A stretch of DNA of 64,000 bases, taken from the NCBI RefSeq assembly GCF_016654115.1, contig NZ_JAEQAZ010000015.1, forward strand, positions 122,501 to 186,500, read 5' to 3'. The stretch is from Streptomyces sp. MBT53. GTDB taxonomy: Bacteria > Actinomycetota > Actinomycetes > Streptomycetales > Streptomycetaceae. Every line of letters begins with the position of its first letter. The stretch's first letter is position 1. Under the pieces are notes generated by a model. The model ran no database searches, had not been told where the DNA came from, and worked only from the letters and a program-made list of their open reading frames with translations. Shown here one piece after another: positions 50,370 through 58,097 of this stretch. A program made the translations under genes and the position numbers.

Positions 50370-51971
50370 TCACTCGCCCGGCCGTACGAACACCGTCCGT
50401 CCGCCCACGACGGTGCGCAGGCAGACGGGAAGCTCGCCGCCCGGTGTCAGGTCGGGCAGTCCGGGTGTGCCGGAGCGCGGGTCGGTCGACCAGCGCGCGA
50501 CCCGGTCGTCGGGCGCCTGCACGACCAGGGCGTCGGTCCGCCAGACGGCGTAGTCGGCGGGCGCGCCGGGGACCAGAACACCCGCGTCGTCCCGTCCTAC
50601 GGCCCGCCAGCCGCCCCGCGTATGTGCGGTGAACGCGGCCCGCGCGGAGACGCGGTGTTCAGCCGTCCGGTGGAACGCGGCGGCACGGACCGTCCCCCAG
50701 GGGTCGATCGGGGTGACCGGGCTGTCGGAGCCGAAGGCGAGCGGGACACCGGCCCGCAGCAGGGCCGCGAAGGGGTTCAGGGCGCGGGCCCGCTCGGTGC
50801 CCAGGCGTTGGGCGTACATGCCCTCCTGGCCGCCCCACAGCGCGTCGAAGGCGGGTTGCACGGAGGCGGTCAGGCCCAGTTCGGCGAAGGCCGCGATGGT
50901 CTCCGGGGTGAGCAGCTCGGCGTGTTCGACGCGGTGCCGGGCGGCGCGGACGCGGGCCAGGCCGGCCTTCTCGGCGGCTGCGCGGACGCCCTCGACCACG
51001 GCGGTCACGGCGGCGTCCCCGATGGCGTGGAAGCCCGCCTGGAGGCCCGCCTCGGTGCAGGCCACGACATGGGCGGCGACGGCGTCCGCGTCGAGGTAGG
51101 CGATCCCGGTGTGCCCGGCGTCGGCGTACGGCTGGTGCAGACAGGCGGTGTGCGAGCCGATGGAACCGTCGACGAAGAGATCCCCGGCCGCCCCTACGGC
51201 GCCCAGTTCCCGCGCCTTGGCCACGTCCTGCTCGGCCCAGTAGCCGACGACCCGCGGCCCGGGTTCCTCGGCGGCGAGCCGCAGCAGGCCCGTGAAGTCG
51301 TCCTCGGAGGAGATGTCGGGTCCGGCGCACTCGTGGACCGAGCCGACGCCCAGGGAGGCCGCGTGGGCGAGGGCGGTGCGCTGGGCCTCGACGCGCTGCT
51401 CCGGGGTGATGGCGGCCAGCGCGGTGGCTCGTACGGCGTGATGGGCGTCGGCGGTCAGGGGGCCGTCCGGTGCCTCGAAGCCGGGGACGAGGTCGAGCAG
51501 GGCGGTGGTGACGACCGCTGAGTGGACGTCGATGCGGGAGAGGTAGAGCGGGCGTCCGCCGGTCGCCGTGTCGAGTTCGGCGCGGGTCGGCGGGCGGCCC
51601 CCGGGCCAGCGGGCGGCGTCCCAGCCGTGGCCGAGCAGGACGCGGTCGGCCGGGCGGGCGGCGGCGAAGTCCCGGACGAGGGACAGGGCCGTCTCCAGGG
51701 AGGGCGCGTCGGACAGGTCGAGGCCGGTGAGCGCGAGGCCGGTGGCGGTGGTGTGGACGTGTGCGTCGGTGAACGCCGGGGTGACAAGCGCGCCGTCCAG
51801 GTCGACGACCTCGTCGACACCGTCCGCGAACGCGTCGGCGGCGCCCTCGGAGCCGACCCAGGCGACCTGGCCGCGCTCCACGACCATCGCGGTCGCGAAC
51901 GGGTCGGCGGGGCTGTGGACTTCGCCGCGGCGGAGCAGGACGGTGGCCGGTTCGGGGGTGCGCTCACTCAT
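50370..51971 (-). CDS. Amidohydrolase family 3 protein (YtcJ-like)
   Basis: This 533-residue metal-dependent hydrolase has the first metal ligands in DAHVHTT (His71, His73). GHAIGDA-type and HRVEHAEL segments supply later ligands (seen as FHAIGDAAV and RHRVEHAELL), and GSDSPVTP carries the terminal Asp. YtcJ-like members act on formamide, urethane or lactam bonds, but the substrate here is unknown. No signal peptide. The ATG at 51971 is used; the frame continues upstream but is antisense-like. An Lrp-type regulator lies 47 nt upstream on the same strand and may control it. Confidence 0.88.
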   Translation of the reverse strand: MSERTPEPATVLLRRGEVHSPADPFATAMVVERGQVAWVGSEGAADAFADGVDEVVDLDGALVTPAFTDAHVHTTATGLALTGLDLSDAPSLETALSLVRDFAAARPADRVLLGHGWDAARWPGGRPPTRAELDTATGGRPLYLSRIDVHSAVVTTALLDLVPGFEAPDGPLTADAHHAVRATALAAITPEQRVEAQRTALAHAASLGVGSVHECAGPDISSEDDFTGLLRLAAEEPGPRVVGYWAEQDVAKARELGAVGAAGDLFVDGSIGSHTACLHQPYADAGHTGIAYLDADAVAAHVVACTEAGLQAGFHAIGDAAVTAVVEGVRAAAEKAGLARVRAARHRVEHAELLTPETIAAFAELGLTASVQPAFDALWGGQEGMYAQRLGTERARALNPFAALLRAGVPLAFGSDSPVTPIDPWGTVRAAAFHRTAEHRVSARAAFTAHTRGGWRAVGRDDAGVLVPGAPADYAVWRTDALVVQAPDDRVARWSTDPRSGTPGLPDLTPGGELPVCLRTVVGGRTVFVRPGE

Positions 51972-52018
51972 GGGGAACAGTCTCGCGCCTCGCCGGCGAG
52001 GCCTCGCACGCAGGTCGG

Positions 52019-52459
52019 TCAGATGCGCGGCGGGCGGGCCTCGTACGGCGTCGAGAGGACCACCGTGGTGCGGGTCGAGACGCCGGCCAGGCCGCGCAGC
52101 CGGGCGAGCAGTTCCTCCAGTTCGTGCGGGGTGGAGACCCGCACCTTGAGGATGTAGTTCTCGTCGCCCGCGACGCTGTGGCAGGCCTCGATCTCGGGGA
52201 CGCCGGAGAGGCGGTCCGCGATGTCGTCGGGTGCGCTGGGGTCGAACGGTGTCACCGAGATGAAGGCGGTCATGGGCAGGCCCACCGCCTCCGGGTCGAC
52301 GACCGCGGCGTACCCGCGGATGACGCCACGCTGTTCCAGCCGGCGCACCCGCTGGTGCACGGCCGACGTGGACAGGCCCGTGGCCTTGCCCAGGTCTGTG
52401 TAGCTCATCCGCCCGTCCTTGACGAGCAGCTGCACGATTTGTCGGTCCAGCTCCTCCAT
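52019..52459 (-). CDS. Lrp/AsnC family regulator
   Basis: This 146-residue regulator has an N-terminal helix-turn-helix (about 5-60, with MSYTDLGKATGLSTSAVHQR) and the RAM ligand domain (about 70-140). Members respond to amino acids and bind DNA as multimers. The ATG at 52459 (MEELDRQIVQ) is preferred as the conserved start; no ribosome-binding site precedes it, and TAAGTT 8 nt upstream could be a -10 box for a leaderless message. The open frame 19 codons upstream would read through that box. The downstream amidohydrolase is a possible target. Confidence 0.88.
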   Translation of the reverse strand: MEELDRQIVQLLVKDGRMSYTDLGKATGLSTSAVHQRVRRLEQRGVIRGYAAVVDPEAVGLPMTAFISVTPFDPSAPDDIADRLSGVPEIEACHSVAGDENYILKVRVSTPHELEELLARLRGLAGVSTRTTVVLSTPYEARPPRI

Positions 52460-52728
52460 GGCGCAAGAACTTACATGGCCGCTGATCTCCTTCGATACCT
52501 CAGCAGCGCAGGTCATACCCGGTTCGTGATGTGGCGGAGTGCGGTCCGCGAGTCAGCTGGGGACAAATCCACCGCCCCGGGCATCTGCGGGCGGCATGTG
52601 ACGAACGCCACAGCCCCCGAACGGTCTCCGTGATGTTCTCGTGATTACCGCGGAGACGGGACGGGAAGTGCTTGCTGTGGTCGAGGCCGCAGCGCCTTCA
52701 CGGCCCAGCCCAGTAGGGGGAGAAACCC

Positions 52729-53163
52729 ATGCAGAGTCTTCAGCGCCCTGGACGCACCGCGCCCAAGCGGCCGCAGCTCGTCGTCGAGTCCGAGCCGGAG
52801 GGCGTCGAATCCGACGGCTTCGAGGCCGACGAACTCGACGAGTACGACACCTTCGAGATGTACCGGGTGATCTGCCCGGACTGCGTGCAGCCCATCGCGC
52901 TCCTCGCGGACGAGGAGGTCCTGCCGGAGCACGCGCTGTGCGCCTCTCCGTGGAACCCGTTCGGGCTGACGGTCTGTGCCGGTACGGGTCGTGAGGCGGC
53001 CGACGCCCGCTCCGCCGACGAGACCATGGAGCTCCAGGAGCAGGACACCGCGCTGCTGTTGACGCTCCCTCAGGGGCTCGACTGGCGGACGCAGCCCTTC
53101 TCGCACGTCGGCGGCCCCAGCTCGCGTCCGATGCGGGTGCCCGACATGCGCCGCGCCGCCTGA
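52729..53163 (+). CDS. Conserved actinobacterial hypothetical protein (DUF5999-like)
   Basis: This 144-residue acidic protein has a low-complexity Glu/Asp stretch (about 20-45), a compact core with YRVICPDCVQPIALLADEEV and HALCASPWNPFGLTVC, and a disordered tail. The CPDC plus two later cysteines suggest metal binding. The size and core resemble a small family restricted to streptomycetes and relatives; the DUF number is from memory. GGGGGAG is 7 nt before the ATG. Divergent from the Lrp gene and convergent with the kinase-like gene. Function unknown. Confidence 0.78.
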   Translation: MQSLQRPGRTAPKRPQLVVESEPEGVESDGFEADELDEYDTFEMYRVICPDCVQPIALLADEEVLPEHALCASPWNPFGLTVCAGTGREAADARSADETMELQEQDTALLLTLPQGLDWRTQPFSHVGGPSSRPMRVPDMRRAA

Positions 53164-53173
53164 GCGCTCTCGC

Positions 53174-54268
53174 TCAACCCCAGTAACTGCCCTGCACCAT
53201 GGCCCGCAGGCTGCCGTGGTGCAGGATCAGTGTGTCCGGGTCCGCCGGGACGGCGCTCTCCCCGAAGTGCACCTGCCGGTAGGCGACGCGCAGCATCACG
53301 ATCGCGTGCCGCAGGGCCGCGTACAGGGTGTAGAAGTCCATGTCGCGCGGGGTGTGGCCGGTGAGTTCGGCGTACCGGGCCTCCACCCGGTCCCGACGGA
53401 AGAACTCCGGCAGGCCCGGCTGGCCGAAGGCGGCCGTGAGGTCCTGGAAGAAGCGGTGCAGATAGACGGTCCAGCCGAGGTCCACCTCGCGCGGGGCCGG
53501 GGCCGCCATCTCCCAGTCGAGGACGGCGACGGGGTCGAACCCGTCGTAGACGACGTTCCCGATGCGTGCGTCGCCCCAGTTGAGGACCGTCCCGCCGGGG
53601 TCGGCCGGCCAGAGTTCGGTCAGTCGGTCGAAGGCGCTCTCGATGAGCGGTGAGCGGGCGAGTCCGTCAACCACCCATTCGTAGTAGGCGCGTTGCGACG
53701 CGACGTGCCGGCTCAGGGCGTCGCCCTCGCCAGCGAATGCGAGGAACTCGGCCTCGGGCGGCGGGACTTGGTCGTGCAGGCGGGCGATCAGTCCGACCGA
53801 GGCGGCCTCCAGGTGCTCCCGTTCCGCGTCGGTCGCCGCATGCAGCCAATTGCCCTCGTACGTATAGGGCATGACGTCCGGCGGTACGCGTCCCGCCACG
53901 CGTTCCATGACGAAGAACGGGGCGCCGAGCGGGCCCGGGTCCTCCTCCAGCCAGCGGACTTCCGGGACCGGAAGATCCGTGCGGTCGGCGACCAGGCGCA
54001 TGGTGCGGAACTGGCGCGGCATGTCGTAGACCGGGAAGACGCTGTACGCCGCCGGGTCGGCCGCGAGTCTCAACGCGCAGGCACGCAGGGGTGGTTCGGG
54101 GTGTTCGATGTCGAAGAGCAGGGTCTCGCTGGACATGCCGTTCGACGCGGGGACCGTGATGTCGACGGCCTTGGCGCCGGGCAGGCGGGTGTCGAGCCAG
54201 GCGGTGAGGCGGTGGGCGAGCTCCTCGGGGTCGCGAGTGGTGGTGCGCGGGCGGGGTGCCGTGGCCAT
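53174..54268 (-). CDS. Phosphotransferase (APH/ACAD10-type kinase-like protein)
   Basis: This 364-residue protein has the aminoglycoside-phosphotransferase fold. The catalytic loop reads NWGDARIGN, with the catalytic Asp kept but the usual His replaced by Trp-Gly context, and the metal-binding Asp is in AVLDWEMA. Such proteins often lie beside acyl-CoA dehydrogenases and phosphorylate hydroxyacyl compounds; an acyl-CoA dehydrogenase is encoded 1.4 kb away on the same strand. Start ATG 54268; 12 nt separate it from the upstream AttH-like gene, so both are one transcript. The substrate is unknown, and drug resistance is not implied. Confidence 0.85.
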   Translation of the reverse strand: MATAPRPRTTTRDPEELAHRLTAWLDTRLPGAKAVDITVPASNGMSSETLLFDIEHPEPPLRACALRLAADPAAYSVFPVYDMPRQFRTMRLVADRTDLPVPEVRWLEEDPGPLGAPFFVMERVAGRVPPDVMPYTYEGNWLHAATDAEREHLEAASVGLIARLHDQVPPPEAEFLAFAGEGDALSRHVASQRAYYEWVVDGLARSPLIESAFDRLTELWPADPGGTVLNWGDARIGNVVYDGFDPVAVLDWEMAAPAPREVDLGWTVYLHRFFQDLTAAFGQPGLPEFFRRDRVEARYAELTGHTPRDMDFYTLYAALRHAIVMLRVAYRQVHFGESAVPADPDTLILHHGSLRAMVQGSYWG

Positions 54269-54280
54269 GTGTCAACTCCC

Positions 54281-55381
54281 CTACGGTGCAACCGAGTCGA
54301 AGCCGGTGAAGCCGCTCGGGTCGTGGCGGCCGAAGGAGCCGTGCTCGAAGATTCCGTGGCCCACGCGGCCGTCGAGGCGGAAGCGGGCCGCGTGGTCGGT
54401 GACTCCGTACGCGGCGAGCGGGGCAGGGCGGGTGAGGTCATAGGTGCGCGTGTCGGTCCAGTCCCGGCCGCGCCAGTTGCCGTGCTGCCAGTCGTCTGCG
54501 GGTGGATAGCCGGCGCCGACGGCCAGGGGCGAGGAGGTCAGGATCTCGACCTCCAGCTGCTGCGGTTTGCGGGTGTCCCCGAGGTGGATGAGAGCGCGCT
54601 CGGGGTGGCGGGTGCCGGAGCGGTAGGTGATCTCGGCCTGGGGCCAGCCGAGTTGGCGGTCGCGGTGGCCGGGGCGGACGACGGTCGCCTCGTTCAGGGT
54701 GCGGTGGCCGTCGGCGTCCTCCTGGAGGATCACCATGAGGAAGCGGTCCTCGAAGCGGACCGGGCACCAGATCCAGTGGAAGCCCTCGGTCGGGTGGTCC
54801 GCGGCGAGCCGGCCGCCCTCCTCGCCGGGGATGGGCCGCACGCCCCAACTGCGGTCGCGGGTACCGGTCCAGCCGTCGGCGGTGACCCGGAGCTCCTCGT
54901 CACCGGCGCGGATCACGCCCTCCACACCGCCCGCCTGGACGAAGCGGCGCCCTTCGAGGGTGAGCCGGTCGCCGCGGTACTGGACGTGGTGCGGTTCCCA
55001 GAGGGCCGGGAACTCTGCGGTCCAAGTGAGGTCGTACGACAGGGAGTTGTCCTCGCAGCGCAGGCGCAGTCGGCGCAGTGGCTCCTCGACCTCGATGCTC
55101 AGGGGGCCGACCGCGAGGTGCATGCGGTCGTCGCCGAGGGCGTCAGAGGCGCGGACGGCGTGCAGGGTGTCGCCGGTGCGGAGGGTGGCGTAGGCGTCGA
55201 TCACGCCGACGTTGGGGTAGACGCCGAGGCCGAGGATGAGCAGGGCGCGGCCCTCGTGGTCGAGGACGTGGAAGATGCAGCGGTCGTAGGCGTTCCGGTC
55301 GCCGGTCGCGACGTGCTTCATCGACAGGGGGACCTGGTGCACGGGGTACTCGTCGAGGGGCACGGGACGGTCGTCTGCCAC
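54281..55381 (-). CDS. Conserved hypothetical protein, AttH/lipocalin-like beta-barrel
   Basis: This 366-residue protein is rich in beta strands with regularly spaced Trp and aromatic residues (GTRDRSWGVRPI, GFHWIWCPVRFED), resembling the duplicated lipocalin-like AttH/carotenoid-hydratase fold found next to kinase-like and lipid genes in actinomycetes. No catalytic motif is recognised. The GTG at 55381 follows GGGGAGG. It is probably cotranscribed with the downstream kinase-like gene. The fold call is by eye and tentative; a role in handling a hydrophobic substrate with the kinase is inference. Confidence 0.65.
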   Translation of the reverse strand: MADDRPVPLDEYPVHQVPLSMKHVATGDRNAYDRCIFHVLDHEGRALLILGLGVYPNVGVIDAYATLRTGDTLHAVRASDALGDDRMHLAVGPLSIEVEEPLRRLRLRCEDNSLSYDLTWTAEFPALWEPHHVQYRGDRLTLEGRRFVQAGGVEGVIRAGDEELRVTADGWTGTRDRSWGVRPIPGEEGGRLAADHPTEGFHWIWCPVRFEDRFLMVILQEDADGHRTLNEATVVRPGHRDRQLGWPQAEITYRSGTRHPERALIHLGDTRKPQQLEVEILTSSPLAVGAGYPPADDWQHGNWRGRDWTDTRTYDLTRPAPLAAYGVTDHAARFRLDGRVGHGIFEHGSFGRHDPSGFTGFDSVAP

Positions 55382-55523
55382 GGCTAACCTCCCCTGGGGA
55401 CAGTGGAGGTGACGGTACGTCAGGTTGTGTGCGGTAGCCAGAGGCGAGCGCCGTACGCCGGTGAACTCACGCTCGAATACCCGCGCCGGTGACCTGTCAA
55501 CGGGCCTTTACGTTGCCCCGGGT

Positions 55524-55760
55524 ATGACCGCCACCTATGCGTCGGCCGAGCGCCGCCGCCGCATCTTCGTCCCCGCGCCCGCCCAGTCGGCGCCGCCGCC
55601 GCAGGACCCGCCCATCTACCGTGATCTCATGCGGACCTGGGCCGACCGGGGCCGCACCCTGCCGGGGCGGCACGACCCGGAGTGGGTGCGGCTGGCGGAA
55701 CCGCCGGTCGGGCTCAGCCAGTTCGGTGGGCTTCAGGACCCGCCAGATGGCGGGCGATGA
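55524..55760 (+). CDS. Small conserved hypothetical protein
   Basis: This 78-residue protein has the central segment PPIYRDLMRTWADRGRTLPG followed by RHDPEW, a pattern I associate with small streptomycete proteins of unknown role. The ATG at 55524 is chosen because the sequence from there is conserved-looking; no ribosome-binding site is evident, and TACGTT 10 nt upstream could be a -10 box for a leaderless message. The last 47 nt overlap the 3' end of the acyl-CoA dehydrogenase gene on the other strand. Moderate confidence that it is translated. Confidence 0.55.
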   Translation: MTATYASAERRRRIFVPAPAQSAPPPQDPPIYRDLMRTWADRGRTLPGRHDPEWVRLAEPPVGLSQFGGLQDPPDGGR

Positions 55761-56895
55761 CCATGCGCTGGATCTGGTTGGTGCCCTCGACGATCTGCAG
55801 GACCTTGGCCTCGCGCATGTAGCGTTCGACCGGGAAGTCCGCGGTGTAGCCGTATCCGCCGAGCACCTGGACGGCGTCGACGGTGGCCTTCATCGCGGTG
55901 TCGGTGCAGTGCAGCTTGGCCATGGCGGCCTGTTTGGCGAAGGGCCGGCCCGCGTCGCGCAGCCGGGCCGCCGCGAGGTAGAGCGCCCGGCCCGCCTCGA
56001 TCTGGGTGGCCATGTCGGCGAGCATGAAGCGCAGCCCCTGGAAGTCGGAGATCGGCCGCCCGAACTGCTGCCGTCCGGTCGCGTACGCCACTGCCTCGTC
56101 CAGCGCCGACTGCGCCAGGCCGATCGCGCAGGCCGCGATGCCGAGCCGTCCGGAGTCCAGCGCGGACAGGGCGATCGCGAAGCCCTGGCCCTCCTCGCCG
56201 AGGCGCCGCTCGTCGGAGACCCGGACGCCGTCGAAGTGGACCTGGGCGGTGGGCGAGCCCTTCATGCCCATCTTCTTCTCCGGCACCGCGCCGCTCAGGC
56301 CGGGCGCGTCACCGGGCACCAGGAAGGCGCTGATCCCGCGCGGGCCGTCCTCGCCGGTGCGGGCCATGACCGTGTAGAAGTCGGCAATGCCGCCGTGGGT
56401 GATCCAGGCCTTGGTGCCGTCGATCACCCAGTCGTCCCCCTCCCTGACCGCCTTCGTGCGCAGAGAGGCCGCGTCGGAGCCGGAGGACGGCTCGGAGAGG
56501 CAGTAGGCGCCCAGCAGTCCGCCGCCGAGCATCGCGGGCAGGTGCTCGACCTGCTGCTGCTTGGTGCCGTAGTTGGCCAGCGCGTGGCAGGACAGGGAGT
56601 GGACGCTGACGCCGAGGCCGACGGTGAGGCGGGCCGCCGCGAGTTCTTCGAGCACCTGGAGGTAGACCTCGTACGGCTGGTCGCCGCCGCCGTACTCGGA
56701 GTCGTAGGGCAGGCCGAGCAGTCCGGACTCGGAGAGCAGGGTGAAGACCTCGCGCGGGAAGTGTCCGGCGTCCTCTTCCTCGGCCGCCCTCGGGGCGATC
56801 TCACGCTGCGCGATGTCGCGGACCAGCGAGATCAGATCCCGGGCCTCGTCCGTGGGCAGTTGCCGGTCCACCGGCTGCGGGGCGCGGTCGGGCAT
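55714..56895 (-). CDS. Acyl-CoA dehydrogenase
   Basis: This 393-residue flavoenzyme carries out alpha,beta-dehydrogenation of an acyl-CoA. The substrate/FAD region has YCLSEPSSGSDAASLRT and WITHGGIADFYTVMART. The C-terminal domain has LGGYGYTADFPVERYMREAK and ends EGTNQIQRMVIARHL; the Glu of VEGTNQIQR is the usual catalytic base of short/medium-chain enzymes. The ATG at 56895 (MPDRAPQPVD) follows AGGAGAG about 9 nt upstream. A TetR regulator lies upstream on the same strand. The chain length of the substrate is not evident. Confidence 0.93.
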   Translation of the reverse strand: MPDRAPQPVDRQLPTDEARDLISLVRDIAQREIAPRAAEEEDAGHFPREVFTLLSESGLLGLPYDSEYGGGDQPYEVYLQVLEELAAARLTVGLGVSVHSLSCHALANYGTKQQQVEHLPAMLGGGLLGAYCLSEPSSGSDAASLRTKAVREGDDWVIDGTKAWITHGGIADFYTVMARTGEDGPRGISAFLVPGDAPGLSGAVPEKKMGMKGSPTAQVHFDGVRVSDERRLGEEGQGFAIALSALDSGRLGIAACAIGLAQSALDEAVAYATGRQQFGRPISDFQGLRFMLADMATQIEAGRALYLAAARLRDAGRPFAKQAAMAKLHCTDTAMKATVDAVQVLGGYGYTADFPVERYMREAKVLQIVEGTNQIQRMVIARHLAGPEAHRTG

Positions 56896-57124
56896 GGCGA
56901 CGCTCTCCTCCCTGTCGGGACATCGGCGGATGTACGCCTGGGGTCGAGGCGCCTTCGCCGGATGTCGCACGGGTACGGCCGCTGCTCCCGCTCCCGGGTC
57001 TCGGAAGCGGCTGACCAGCGACTCTGCGCTGTGAGTATGCCCGATCGGAGGTCTCTCGTCACCAGTTAACGACCGCTCACTTCGAGGATAACCCGGTCGT
57101 CCGGAACTGGTCGGGAGCGCCTGT

Positions 57125-57784
57125 TCAGCCGTCCCGGCGGGCGGGGGCCGGCGCCGGATACGTCGGGTCCAGTTCCTCGATGGCGCGCAGGGTGCCGCCG
57201 AGGGTCTTCACGAGGAGCTCGCGCATCGTCTCGCGGGACAGGTCGGGGCCGCTGATCCACTCCAGGGTCGCGCCCTCGACGCTGCACACCCAGCCGAACA
57301 GGCCCATGCGCGCGAGGCGGGAGATGTCGCTGCGGCCGTAGGCCCCGGCGGCGATGGTCTCGACGATGGCGGCGCGGACGCCGTCGCGGATGGCGTGCAC
57401 CTCGGTGTCGAAGCCGACGCCGCCGCTGACGATGGTGCGGTAGGCGGCCTGGTTGTGCTCGGCCCAGCGGAGATAGCTGTCCATCGTGCGCTGTACGCGG
57501 TCGAGTTGGGGCAGTTCGAAGCCGCTCGCCGCGAAGGTCACCAGGTCGGCCACGGAGTCGTTGATGATCGCCAGGTAGTAGCCGCGCTTGGACTGGAAGT
57601 AGTAGTAGATCAGCCCTTTGGCGACATGCGCCTGCCGCGCGATGTCGTCCATGGACAGCGCGTCGTAGGACGTGTCGGCGAACAACTTCCGGCCAATGGC
57701 GATGAGTTCGGCGCGGCGCGCCAGGGATCGCTCGGTGCCGCGCGCCCGGAGACGTACGACGTCACGCTGCTGACTGATTTCCAA
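57125..57784 (-). CDS. TetR family transcriptional regulator
   Basis: This 219-residue repressor has an N-terminal helix-turn-helix, SMDDIARQAHVAKGLIYYYF, at about residues 44-63 and an all-helical ligand domain. It may control the acyl-CoA dehydrogenase downstream or another lipid gene set. The start is uncertain: the frame opens at TTG 57784, with GGAGAG about 12 nt upstream. TTGACC boxes at 57813-57818 and 57832-57837 (minus strand), both carrying GGTCAA on the plus strand, could include its promoter or operator; a CAGAGT -10 lies 17 nt from the first. Confidence 0.88.
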   Translation of the reverse strand: MEISQQRDVVRLRARGTERSLARRAELIAIGRKLFADTSYDALSMDDIARQAHVAKGLIYYYFQSKRGYYLAIINDSVADLVTFAASGFELPQLDRVQRTMDSYLRWAEHNQAAYRTIVSGGVGFDTEVHAIRDGVRAAIVETIAAGAYGRSDISRLARMGLFGWVCSVEGATLEWISGPDLSRETMRELLVKTLGGTLRAIEELDPTYPAPAPARRDG

Positions 57785-57849
57785 TTTCGACTCTGGCTCT
57801 CCAACTGGGCTTGGTCAACCGCAGTATGGCAGGTCAAGTATGCGTCAGG

Positions 57850-57996
57850 TCACAGCAGGCCGATTTGAGTCACGAGCATCGCGATCACCACGACGAGGGT
57901 CCAGCCCATGACGTGTTCGACGATCTTCGGGCCGTCGCCCTTGGGGCCGCCGGTGCGGGTGCGGGCGCGCGCGGCGCCGGCCGAATGTGCGGTCAT
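57850..57996 (-). CDS. SCO1431-type micro-membrane protein
   Basis: This 48-residue protein begins MTAHSAGAARARTR and ends in one hydrophobic helix, GWTLVVVIAMLVTQIGLL, preceded by KIVEHVM. This is the layout of the SCO1431 family of actinobacterial single-pass proteins: a short basic cytosolic N-terminus and a C-terminal membrane anchor. The ATG at 57996 has only a weak ribosome-binding site. It lies between a TetR gene and a C39-like protease gene, all on the minus strand. Function unknown. It is below the usual length cut-off of gene finders. Confidence 0.75.
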   Translation of the reverse strand: MTAHSAGAARARTRTGGPKGDGPKIVEHVMGWTLVVVIAMLVTQIGLL

Positions 57997-58097
57997 CGTG
58001 GCTCACAGAGGTCGGATGTGCGGTGGACTCCCCCGTTCTGTCCACCTTGCCATCCATATCGCCTTCCGCACCGGAGACCTTGGTCACAGCCCCGGGG

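Noticed and set aside
49890..51521. Plus-strand open frame covering the 534-nt gap and part of the amidohydrolase
   Set aside because: More than two thirds is antisense to the amidohydrolase, and the gap part has no ribosome-binding site or recognisable protein.
53174..54268. Aminoglycoside resistance function for the APH-fold protein
   Set aside because: Sequence around the catalytic loop and its lipid-gene neighbours fit metabolic APH-like kinases; nothing indicates drug modification.
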